Assembly: GCA_900468805.1 (NCBI GenBank)
Contig: UEIF01000009.1
Location: 186,001-250,000, forward strand
DNA from: Hyphomicrobiales bacterium
Lineage (GTDB): Bacteria; Pseudomonadota; Alphaproteobacteria; Rhizobiales; Rhizobiaceae
DNA: 64,000 nt
Reading direction: 5' to 3'
In this document: one piece after another, positions 1 through 7,532 of the stretch
Layout: each line of letters starts with the position of its first letter
How positions within the stretch are numbered: position 1 is the stretch's first letter
Program-made: the position numbers and the translations under genes
Notes under the pieces: model-generated
Told to the model about the DNA's origin: nothing
Database searches by the model: none
The model's input: only the letters and a program-made list of their open reading frames with translations

Positions 1-861
1 GCGGTCAATTTTGCTGATGCCGTTCAGGCGTTGATCGGCAAGCTGCGGACGGAAGACTTTATCTTGCCTGCAGCGCCGGCAGCCATCAAGGAATGGCCGG
101 TCATCGGCGAGCGTATCCATGACACCTGGAACCAGATTGCCGGCGACCTGGCGTCCACGATCATCAAATTTCAGGCGCCCATCCGCGAAGTGATGGGCGT
201 TGTCGTCGCAAAGCTCGCCTCGGTCGGCGGCGGCGTCTTGAGCTTCGTCGCCTCGATTCTGCTTTCCGGCCTGTTTCTCACACGGGCGACGCGACTTGCG
301 GCAACAGTACAGCTTCTGGCAAATCGGATCGGCGGCGAAAAGGGTGTGGGTTTTGCCCGGCTTGCCGGGAGTACGGTGCGAAATGTCTCGCGGGGTGTCA
401 TCGGCGTCGCCTTCCTGCAGACGCTGCTTTGCGGTTTGTGCTTTGCCTTCTTCGACATTCCCGCACGCGGTGCACTAACCTTCGCGGTCTTCATGCTCTG
501 CTTGATGCAGCTCGGCCCGGGGCTGGTGCTCCTGCCAATGATCATCTGGGCGTGGTTCTCCTGGCCATTTGCCGTCGCTCTTGTCTTTACCTGTCTCGCG
601 GTGCCGATCACGGTGGTCGACAATGTCCTGAAGCCCGTATTGATGGCGCGCGGTCTCTCGACCCCGATGCCCGTCATCCTGATCGGGGTCATCGGTGGTA
701 CGCTCTCGCATGGACTTCTCGGCCTATTCCTGGGGCCGGTGGTCCTCAGTGTATTCTATGAATTGTTGCGAGCCTGGGCCTGGCCAGCGGCGACAGCAAG
801 CGGGCATGAACATGGGCCTACCGCCAGCTTGGACGGAAAGGTTCAGCGGTCGGCGCAGTAG
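1..861 (+). CDS. AI-2E family transporter (5' truncated by window edge)
   Basis: The reading frame is open to base 1 (codons before the TTG at 31 continue in frame), so the N-terminus lies outside the window. What remains is about 285 residues of a polytopic membrane protein. It has long hydrophobic segments around VLSFVASILLSGLFL, GVAFLQTLLCGLCFAFF and VILIGVIGGTLSHGLLGLFL. The GPVVLSVFYELLRAW ending is typical of the AI-2E/PerM family (PF01594). Family members are usually about 350 residues and act as exporters or ion antiporters; the substrate cannot be read from sequence. The last 19 bases overlap the 3' end of the convergent small gene at 843-1079. Confidence 0.8.
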   Translation, partial: AVNFADAVQALIGKLRTEDFILPAAPAAIKEWPVIGERIHDTWNQIAGDLASTIIKFQAPIREVMGVVVAKLASVGGGVLSFVASILLSGLFLTRATRLAATVQLLANRIGGEKGVGFARLAGSTVRNVSRGVIGVAFLQTLLCGLCFAFFDIPARGALTFAVFMLCLMQLGPGLVLLPMIIWAWFSWPFAVALVFTCLAVPITVVDNVLKPVLMARGLSTPMPVILIGVIGGTLSHGLLGLFLGPVVLSVFYELLRAWAWPAATASGHEHGPTASLDGKVQRSAQ

Positions 862-1079
862 ACGGCAACCTCCTGCTCTATTTCAAGGCATAGCTGCTCA
901 TATTCGGTGATCAGCTTGTCTTCTCTCGGGCACCCGTTGCGAAAACGGTCCAGCGCATCGACGGCCAGATCATAGGCCTCGAAGATTTCGCCAAGCGTCT
1001 CGCCGGTTATGCCCACGAGACGATGACGGATATCGGGAAGTCGGAGCATCAATTTCCGTCGTCCACGTTCTCGGCTCAT
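843..1079 (-). CDS. small hypothetical protein (78 aa)
   Basis: A 78-residue soluble protein that I do not recognise. It is charged, predicted mostly helical (GETLGEIFEAYDLAVDALDRF, EYEQLCLEIEQEVAVY), and has no signal peptide or membrane segment. The ATG at 1079 is chosen because GGAGCTACTTG lies directly before it; a TTG codon one position upstream is less likely. It is convergent with the AI-2E gene and overlaps its last 19 bases. Coding status rests on the ribosome binding site and protein-like composition only. Confidence 0.45.
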   Translation of the reverse strand: MSRERGRRKLMLRLPDIRHRLVGITGETLGEIFEAYDLAVDALDRFRNGCPREDKLITEYEQLCLEIEQEVAVYCADR

Positions 1080-1247
1080 CAAGTAGCTCCGTATATCTGC
1101 GCACCCCGCAAATCGTACGAACTCAGGGGAACGCCGCTCGTTCCCGATTGGTTGCCCGAGATTATTCGTAAGAACGGTTCCGTTGGATCACGTCGCGTCA
1201 GATCGAGTTGCGAGGTCCAGAGAGCGGGAGCGTAGCCGAACTCGGAA

Positions 1248-1592
1248 TTAAGGCTTCCAATCGTCGGCATTCAAAGCTTTTACGGTAACGGCAGCGACAA
1301 TGCCGGTCAGCACAATCCCGGCAAAGCCGATTATCAATGACAATATCCGCGCCGAAACATGTTTGGGGGTAAAGTCGCCGTAGCCGATGGTCAGGCCCGT
1401 GACGAACGTGAAATAGAGAGCTTCGTCGAGGCGCCAATCTTCGATGCGCCAGATTGCAAGCCCGCATCCGATCATCACCAGGACCACCCCGGACACGATT
1501 GGCCAGATCACGCGAAGCTGCCTTACCAAGGCGACGAAGAAGAGACGCCGCATTTGCCGATGGGTCAATTCATGGCCAGGTTTCATTGGCAT
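1248..1592 (-). CDS. two-TM potassium channel-like protein
   Basis: A 114-residue protein with the architecture of the Ion_trans_2 (PF07885) family: TM helix 1 (VIWPIVSGVVLVMIGCGLAIW), a pore loop with the selectivity-filter sequence TGLTIGYGDFTP, and TM helix 2 (ILSLIIGFAGIVLTGIVAAV). No regulatory RCK domain follows, so it is a minimal two-TM subunit, probably functioning as a tetramer in the inner membrane. The start at 1592 follows GCGGGTG. An upstream in-frame ATG at 1640 has no ribosome binding site and would overlap the preceding antiporter gene. It lies 22 bases downstream of the Ca2+/H+ antiporter gene and is likely co-transcribed, suggesting a joint role in ion or pH homeostasis. 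Confidence 0.75.
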   Translation of the reverse strand: MPMKPGHELTHRQMRRLFFVALVRQLRVIWPIVSGVVLVMIGCGLAIWRIEDWRLDEALYFTFVTGLTIGYGDFTPKHVSARILSLIIGFAGIVLTGIVAAVTVKALNADDWKP

Positions 1593-1614
1593 GTTTTGCA
1601 CCCGCAGATCCGCC

Positions 1615-2718
1615 TCATAGTGTCTGATCGGGCAAAACATATAGCGTCATCGCGAAAATCATGTAGACCATCAGCACCAACACGCCGACGAACCAGGCCG
1701 AGCGTCCGCTATTGGTGACGAACATCGCCGTGATGGTCGCCAGGAAAACCATCACCACGACGCCGGGCGCAAACTGCAGATCCATCGGTGTCGGACCAAT
1801 CAGATAGCTCAACAAGATCAGCACGGGTGCGACGAACAGAGCGATCTGCGAGGCGCTTCCGAGCGCAATGCCCACACTCAAATCGAGACGGTTCTTGCGC
1901 GCACCGGAAAAGGCCGAAGCCATTTCGGCTGCACCTCCGACCAGTGCAACGACGATGAAACCGACAAAGGCAGGCGTCATACCGAAAACCTTGGCGGCCT
2001 CCTGCACGGACTCGACGAAGATCTCGCTGACCAGGGCGACCAGGATCGTGACACCGGCCAGCGTGGCCAGCGCCATCCCGATTGGCCACGGTGGTTCCTC
2101 CGACTGTGCGTGCTCGGCTGCAGCAAAAAATTCGCGATGTGTTTTAAGCGTGAACAGCAACCCCAGCCCGTATCCGATGATGAGCAAGATCGCGAGCCCG
2201 AAGCTGAGTTTGTGGATGATGGCAGTCGCCGAGGCCGAATCCATCGAAGCAACAGCTGACGGCATCAGCAGGCCGATCGTGGCGAGGAAGAGTAGTCCCG
2301 CCTGAAGGCGCGCATTGGCTCGGTTGAACTCCTGACTATGATGTTTGAGGCCGCCGAGCAAAAACGACGCGCCCAGCATGAACAACGTGTTCGTGACGAT
2401 CGCACCGGCAATGGATGATTTTACCAAAGTATATTGTCCGGCACGCAGGGCAGTCAGTGCGATGACCAGTTCGGTCAGATTTCCCAGCGTGGCATTGAGC
2501 AACCCGCCGGCGGCGTCGCCCGTTTTTGCTGCCACGGACTCGGTCGCATGGCTGAGGAGACCGGCGAGCGGTATGACGGCTAGCACCGACAGGATGAAGA
2601 GCAGAGTATGAGCCTCGGGTGCGACCTGCGCAGCAATGAAGACCACCGGTACCGCGACGAGCAGCCACAACATCGGGTTGTCACGAATTTCTTTCCAAAG
2701 GAGGCTCACCCCCGTCAC
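1615..2718 (-). CDS. CAX-type calcium/proton antiporter
   Basis: A 367-residue inner-membrane cation/proton exchanger of the Ca2+:cation antiporter superfamily (PF01699 duplicated). Alpha repeat 1 is seen as GNLTELVIALTALRAGQ at about residues 79-95. Alpha repeat 2 is seen as GGAAEMASAFSGARKN followed by IALGSASQIALFVAP. These carry the acidic residues that bind Ca2+ in this family. The frame opens with GTG at 2718, but the SD-like GGAG sits too close to it. A GTG three codons in (2709) has better spacing and may be the true start. It lies 123 bases downstream of the binding-protein gene on the same strand, so read-through from the decarboxylase operon is possible. A role in pH or Ca2+ homeostasis is inferred. 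Confidence 0.85.
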   Translation of the reverse strand: MTGVSLLWKEIRDNPMLWLLVAVPVVFIAAQVAPEAHTLLFILSVLAVIPLAGLLSHATESVAAKTGDAAGGLLNATLGNLTELVIALTALRAGQYTLVKSSIAGAIVTNTLFMLGASFLLGGLKHHSQEFNRANARLQAGLLFLATIGLLMPSAVASMDSASATAIIHKLSFGLAILLIIGYGLGLLFTLKTHREFFAAAEHAQSEEPPWPIGMALATLAGVTILVALVSEIFVESVQEAAKVFGMTPAFVGFIVVALVGGAAEMASAFSGARKNRLDLSVGIALGSASQIALFVAPVLILLSYLIGPTPMDLQFAPGVVVMVFLATITAMFVTNSGRSAWFVGVLVLMVYMIFAMTLYVLPDQTL

Positions 2719-2841
2719 TCCGTCCGGTTACCAGAATCCATGTTCGTCACATCGGTATGCAGGCGGGGTGCGGGTCGGAAGGACCTGCTCCGGAGCACGC
2801 CGTTTTCTTCGACGGTCGATGATCGGCCGCAATGCGCAGTG

Positions 2842-3765
2842 CTATTCCGGCAGCGCCGTCTGCCGGAAGAATGTCACGGTCGGTTCGTCCGGCGGTCCGA
2901 ACCAGGTGGTGAAGAACGTCCGGAAATCCTGCGCGGCATAGGCCTGGCTCAGCGCGCGATCGACAGCAAGACGGAAGTCCTCATCTCCGCGCGCCAGCTC
3001 AAGGCCGAGCGGCTCATAAGTGAAATGCCGCTGCAGGACAATGAAATTACCGGAATTGTCGCTGCGGGCGGCAGCATCCATAAGGATCGGCATGTCGCCG
3101 AAGAGGACTGCCGAACTGCCGTCCAGGACACGCTCGATCCCCTGCTGATAGTTGTTGACGGGCGTTGCGGTCGCTGCGAGCTGGAAAGTCTTGATCCTGT
3201 CGGAGAGCCAGCCCTCGCTCGTCGTACCGGCGATCGATGAGAATGTCTTGTGTTCCAGGATCGTTCGGGCCGGTGAACCACGCCAGACGGGGCGGTTTGA
3301 TGGTTCGCCATATTGCAGCACTTCCCGCAGCGCCAGCGGAGCGCTGGCGCTGAGGAGCGCGCCGGTGCCGCTCGGGAAAATCGGAATAGAGAACGACACT
3401 TGTTGTCGGCGCGTCAGCGTTACCGGCTCTGCCCCGCAGACAAGATCCGCAGCGCCGGCCTGTATGGCCTGCGCTTTCTCGTCACCGGAAAGAGGGACCC
3501 ATTCCACGTCGAGCTTCGGCAGATTCAGCTGCGCCCGCAGGCTATCGGCGATCTTGTTGCAGATTGCAACCGCGTAGCCGTTCGGCTTGCCCTGCTCGGC
3601 GAAGGAAAAGGGCCTCGCATCCGGATCGTAGCCAAGCTTCAGCGCACTGCTTGTCCTGACGCGGTCGAGTGTTTGAGCCACCGCGGGCGTGCTGAGAGCC
3701 GACGTTGCCGTCGCGGCGAGGACAGAGACGGCGATAACCGCCCAGTGATCATTTTTTCCTGACAT
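2842..3765 (-). CDS. periplasmic amino-acid-type solute-binding protein
   Basis: A 307-residue family 3 extracellular solute-binding protein (PF00497). A Sec signal peptide (hydrophobic AVIAVSVLAATATSALS, cleavage near STPAVAQ) precedes typical blocks: LKLGYDPDARPFSFAEQGKPNG, YAVAICNKIADSL, and GAADLVCGAEPVTLTRRQ. This family binds polar amino acids or polyamines for ABC importers, but no matching ABC permease or ATPase is nearby. It sits 17 bases after potE in the decarboxylase operon, so arginine, ornithine or a polyamine is a reasonable but unproven ligand. It may serve an importer encoded elsewhere or act as a sensor. Confidence 0.75.
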   Translation of the reverse strand: MSGKNDHWAVIAVSVLAATATSALSTPAVAQTLDRVRTSSALKLGYDPDARPFSFAEQGKPNGYAVAICNKIADSLRAQLNLPKLDVEWVPLSGDEKAQAIQAGAADLVCGAEPVTLTRRQQVSFSIPIFPSGTGALLSASAPLALREVLQYGEPSNRPVWRGSPARTILEHKTFSSIAGTTSEGWLSDRIKTFQLAATATPVNNYQQGIERVLDGSSAVLFGDMPILMDAAARSDNSGNFIVLQRHFTYEPLGLELARGDEDFRLAVDRALSQAYAAQDFRTFFTTWFGPPDEPTVTFFRQTALPE

Positions 3766-3782
3766 TTCTGGTCCTCCCTCTG

Positions 3783-5141
3783 CTACTCAGCCGGAACCCG
3801 GTTCACGCCGCTGGCGAAACGCGGGGCGATCAGGCCGTAAATGATGAAACCTATCCCTGTGACGATCATGCCGCCGAGCACTGCATCCTTGCCGGAGGCG
3901 TAGATGGCGAAGACGCTGTAGGCCATGCCGATAAGAGCGATCGTGGCATTCAGCCGGTATTTCGCTGGGGGCACGCGGGCTGCCTTCATCATCACGAACA
4001 GGGCAGACAGCGCGATGATATAAGGCAGTACGTTCGTGACCACCGCGAGATTGACCAGTGCAGAGAACTGTTCGCTCAGCGTCGGCGATATGGTCATCAA
4101 GGCAAGGCAGGTCTGTACGATGCCCAGAATGATCATGCCCCTGACAGGCGCACCCATCTCGTTCACCCGCGAAAATAGGGATGGGAACATCCGCTCGTCG
4201 GCAGCGGTTTTCGCCGTCTGGGCGATTGTAAACTGCCAGCCGAGTAGCGAACCAAGGCAGGCCAGCACAGCGAGCGCCATGATGATCGAACCGATCGTCG
4301 GATTGAACATCGTGGCATAGGCGAGTGCGAATGGCCCAGTAGAGGTGGCGAGATCCGCGTTCGGCACGATGCCCTGAATAACCGTCGTCGACAGGATGTA
4401 GATGACGGCCGCTCCCAGCGTGCCGAACATGCAGGCGAGCGGCACGTCTCGCTTGGGGTTTTCAACCGCATCGGAGTTCTGTGCCGCGGACTCCATGCCG
4501 AGGAAAGCCCAGAGCGTGAGCGAGATGCTCGATCCCATGCCCTGCGCGAGCGATAGTCCTTTCGGGTTCCAGGCAGCTGCGAACGTGCTGGAGCTGAACC
4601 AGAGCCAGCCGATAATCGACAGCAGCCCGACGGGAAGGATGACGCCCCAGACGGTGATCGAGCCGATACGGCCGGTGATGCGCGGACCGCCGAAATTGGC
4701 GGCCGTGGTGAGCCACAGGAGCACGATCAGCGCCAGGCAGGTCATGATCGGTGTTGAGGTCAGCACCGGAAAGAAGCCGGCAAGATAACCGACGGCCGAG
4801 ATGCCGATCGCCACGTTGCCGACGGCGAGCGAGAGGAAATACAGGAAGAACACCATGAAGTAGCCGTCTTTCCCATAGGCATCTTCCGCGTAAGCGGACA
4901 TGCCACCGGGGCGTTGATTGAACAGCCCCGCCTGGGCAAAGCCATAGGCGATTGCCATCGAGCCGACAGCGGTGACCAGCCAGGACAATAGCGAGATCGC
5001 GCCGACCTGGGCCATATTGGCGGGCAGCATGATGATACCCGAACCCATCATGTTGACGGCGACGATGAAGGTGAGTTGCACAAGGTTCATCTTCTTCTTG
5101 GCCGTGGTCTCGGCCGCGAGATGCATCGTGTTATCGGTCAT
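3783..5141 (-). CDS. potE: putrescine/ornithine antiporter PotE
   Basis: A 452-residue APC superfamily transporter with about 12 membrane segments. From memory it matches E. coli PotE closely along its length: VNMMGSGIIMLPANMAQVG (substrate-binding TM1), SWLVTAVGSMAIAYGFA, ANFGGPRITGRIGSITVWGV, LTLWAFLGMESAAQNSDAVE (TM6), GSLLGWQFTIAQTAK and LVNLAVVTNVLPYIIAL. PotE exchanges external ornithine for internal putrescine, consuming a proton with the decarboxylase. The start at 5141 follows GGAGGATTTCATC. The gene lies 27 bases downstream of the ornithine decarboxylase gene, the same pairing as speF-potE in enterobacteria, which supports the assignment. Confidence 0.92.
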   Translation of the reverse strand: MTDNTMHLAAETTAKKKMNLVQLTFIVAVNMMGSGIIMLPANMAQVGAISLLSWLVTAVGSMAIAYGFAQAGLFNQRPGGMSAYAEDAYGKDGYFMVFFLYFLSLAVGNVAIGISAVGYLAGFFPVLTSTPIMTCLALIVLLWLTTAANFGGPRITGRIGSITVWGVILPVGLLSIIGWLWFSSSTFAAAWNPKGLSLAQGMGSSISLTLWAFLGMESAAQNSDAVENPKRDVPLACMFGTLGAAVIYILSTTVIQGIVPNADLATSTGPFALAYATMFNPTIGSIIMALAVLACLGSLLGWQFTIAQTAKTAADERMFPSLFSRVNEMGAPVRGMIILGIVQTCLALMTISPTLSEQFSALVNLAVVTNVLPYIIALSALFVMMKAARVPPAKYRLNATIALIGMAYSVFAIYASGKDAVLGGMIVTGIGFIIYGLIAPRFASGVNRVPAE

Positions 5142-5149
5142 GATGAAAT

Positions 5150-5169
5150 CCTCCCTACCCCCTACCCCC
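5150..5169 (-). promoter_or_regulatory. G-tract repeat over the potE leader, possible G-quadruplex
   Basis: Immediately after the first two bases of the ornithine decarboxylase stop codon, the minus strand reads GGGGGTAGGGGGTAGGGAGG. This is two TAGGGGG-type repeats with four runs of G (5, 5, 3 and 2) separated by loops of one or two bases. The last run is part of the potE Shine-Dalgarno sequence. Four closely spaced G-runs in mRNA can fold as a G-quadruplex, though the last run of only two Gs limits it to a two-tetrad structure in the simplest model. Any effect on potE translation is inference; it may only be an expanded ribosome binding site. Confidence 0.4.
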
Positions 5170-7532
5170 TACTCGCGCACGACATATGTGTGGAACTTGA
5201 TCCGCCCATCGATCCGCTCCTGGAACACGCCCTGGACCTCGTAATTGAAGCCGGGGAAGCGATTGAAGGATTCTTCGAAGGCGAGGAAATAGTCCCGCAT
5301 CGGCCGCGCCCGGTCGTCCCAGCGTTCTCCCGGCACGATCACGCCGATACCGGGCGGGTAGATCAGCGCCAGCGTCGCCGAGATGCGGCCGGCGGCTTCC
5401 GCCAGCGGCACGTAATCGACATTGTTGGCGACCAGCGCCTCATAGGCCTGCTTGGGTGCGATTGCCGGTTCCGGGAAGCTCTCGGAGCGGAAGCAGAGGC
5501 GCTGCAACTCCTTGACGCCCGCCTCGCGATAGAAGGAATGCATCTCCCGGCAGACCTGGCGAACGGAATAATCGGCATAACGCTCGCGATTGGCCGCGAA
5601 GACGGTCGGCAGCACCTCCTGCAGCGGCGCATCGCGGTCCCAGAGGTTCTTGAACTTGACGAGCTTGGCGACCAGCGTGTTCAGCTTGCTCTCGTCCTCG
5701 GCCGGGGTCAGTAGGAAGAGCAGGCTGTTCAGATCGCATTTCTCCGCCACGACCCGCTGCTCGCGCAGGTAGTTGGCAACGACCGTCGCCGGGATGCCGA
5801 ATTCGCGATACTCGCCGGTGTTCCGGTCGATGCCGGGTGTCAGTATCGCAAGCTTGTTTGGATCGACCATGGTGTAGCCGGGCGCATAACCCGAATAGCC
5901 ATGCCACTTCGCCTGCGGATCGAACCGCCAGCATTGCTGCTCACGCTTCAGCACATCGGTCGGAATATCTTCCCATCTGGTATCGGCGAGATCGCCGGTG
6001 TGCTTGGAGCCCGAAACCGACACCCTGTCTGGCACGAAGGGATCGAAGAACCATTGCTCTTCGGGGCTTGCCGCTTTGGTCTCGTAATGATCGACGAACC
6101 CGCGCAGCTTCTTGCGCACCTCGATCCCGAGTTCGATGCAGCGGTCCCACAGCATCTCTCCTGCCTTGCCTTCATGCACCTTGGCATTGACATCAAGCGA
6201 GGCAAACAGGGGATAAAAGGGTGATGTCGAAACATGCATCAGCAGCGATTCATTGAAGCGCTTGTGTTCGACGAACCGGCGCTGTCCGCTGATATGTTCG
6301 TCCCGTTTGTGGATCTGAGATGCCTGCGAGAAGCCGGCGCCCTGCTTATGGACCGATTGGGTGGAAAACAGACCCGGCATGTCCGCCGACAAGTCCTTCA
6401 GCCGCATCGGGCTATGGCCCTCGAAGAGCGGATGGAAGGCGTTGTAGCCGATCCAGGCTTCGTCCCAGAGCACGTAGTCGCAGAGATGGCCGATCTTCTC
6501 CATCACCTGCCGGACATTGTAGATCGTGCCGTCATAGGTCGCGAGCTGAATGCAGGCCAGACGGAAAGGCCGCTCGGCCTTGGCACGGCTCTTGTCGGTG
6601 ACCAGCGGGTGTTCCTCTATCTTTTGCCGCAGCCAGGCTTCGTCCCAAGCCGCCCAATCGACGGCCCCGATCATGCCAAAGGAATTGCGGGCGGTCGGCA
6701 GATAGATCGGGATGGCGCCTGCCTGCACGAGGGCTCCCTGATGCAGGGATTTGTGATTGTTGCGATCGAAGAGCACAAGGTCGCCGTTGCGCAGCACCGC
6801 ATTGGCAACCACCTTGTTGGAAGTGCTCGTTCCGTTGAGGATGAAATAGGTCCTATCAGCGCCGAAAATGCGCGCCGCCTGTTTCTGGGCTTCGACTGCG
6901 GGACCTTCATGGATCAGGAGATCGCCGAGATCGACATCGGCATTGCAGAGGTCGTTGCGGAAAATGCTCTCGCCGAAATATTTGAAGAAGAGCTGTCCGG
7001 CCGGCGATTTCCGATAGAATTGGCCGCCCTGATGCCCCGGGCAATCGAAGGCGATGTTTGCCTCGCCGTCATAGGCCATCATGCCGCCGAAGAAAGGTGG
7101 CAGCAGCGATTTGCCGTAGTTGACCGCGCTGGAAACGATCTGCTTGGCATAGAAGGTCGGCGTCTGCTGGCCGAGATAGACGAAACCATCCACCTCACCG
7201 GCCATCTCGACGACATCCATATCGGCGATCGTCAGCGTATCGGCCATCGCCCAGATCGGCGTTCGGAAGCCTATGTCTCTCACAGCGCGAAGGAAGCTCC
7301 GTGCCGCCGGCAACTGCCCGCCTTCGACCGAGCCGATATAGGCGCCGACGTCAGCATCTTCCGACACATCAGCGGAATAGTCGTCGCGTAGCTCCACCTC
7401 AAAACCCTGGGCGGTGATCTGCGCCACCAACTCCTGCGCCTGAGAATTGTCGCGGTCGATAACGGCCACGATCTTCAGCATCTTATGGAACGGTATGGCG
7501 ACCGTCGGCGACTTCACATCACGCGGGATCAT
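5169..7532 (-). CDS. speF: ornithine decarboxylase, inducible SpeC/SpeF type
   Basis: A 787-residue fold-type I PLP decarboxylase (Orn/Lys/Arg family, PF03709-PF01276-PF03711) converting ornithine to putrescine and CO2 with consumption of a cytoplasmic proton. The PLP-lysine motif is QSVHKQGAGFSQASQIHKRD (Lys near residue 396). The variant QSVHKQ...SQIHK followed by STSPFYPLFASLDVNAKVHEG is the ornithine-specific form seen in SpeC/SpeF, rather than the STHKLL form of arginine and lysine enzymes. The N-terminal wing domain (IVAVIDRDNSQAQELV) is present. Start 7532 is chosen because GGAGG lies 7 bases upstream and its ATG overlaps the previous stop as ATGA; a longer frame to 7556 lacks this. 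It is translationally coupled to the upstream decarboxylase. Confidence 0.92.
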   Translation of the reverse strand: MIPRDVKSPTVAIPFHKMLKIVAVIDRDNSQAQELVAQITAQGFEVELRDDYSADVSEDADVGAYIGSVEGGQLPAARSFLRAVRDIGFRTPIWAMADTLTIADMDVVEMAGEVDGFVYLGQQTPTFYAKQIVSSAVNYGKSLLPPFFGGMMAYDGEANIAFDCPGHQGGQFYRKSPAGQLFFKYFGESIFRNDLCNADVDLGDLLIHEGPAVEAQKQAARIFGADRTYFILNGTSTSNKVVANAVLRNGDLVLFDRNNHKSLHQGALVQAGAIPIYLPTARNSFGMIGAVDWAAWDEAWLRQKIEEHPLVTDKSRAKAERPFRLACIQLATYDGTIYNVRQVMEKIGHLCDYVLWDEAWIGYNAFHPLFEGHSPMRLKDLSADMPGLFSTQSVHKQGAGFSQASQIHKRDEHISGQRRFVEHKRFNESLLMHVSTSPFYPLFASLDVNAKVHEGKAGEMLWDRCIELGIEVRKKLRGFVDHYETKAASPEEQWFFDPFVPDRVSVSGSKHTGDLADTRWEDIPTDVLKREQQCWRFDPQAKWHGYSGYAPGYTMVDPNKLAILTPGIDRNTGEYREFGIPATVVANYLREQRVVAEKCDLNSLLFLLTPAEDESKLNTLVAKLVKFKNLWDRDAPLQEVLPTVFAANRERYADYSVRQVCREMHSFYREAGVKELQRLCFRSESFPEPAIAPKQAYEALVANNVDYVPLAEAAGRISATLALIYPPGIGVIVPGERWDDRARPMRDYFLAFEESFNRFPGFNYEVQGVFQERIDGRIKFHTYVVRE

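Noticed and set aside
6234..7391. A 385-codon plus-strand frame inside the ornithine decarboxylase gene.
   Set aside because: The decarboxylase on the opposite strand has clear catalytic motifs across the same bases. The antisense product resembles nothing and lacks a ribosome binding site.
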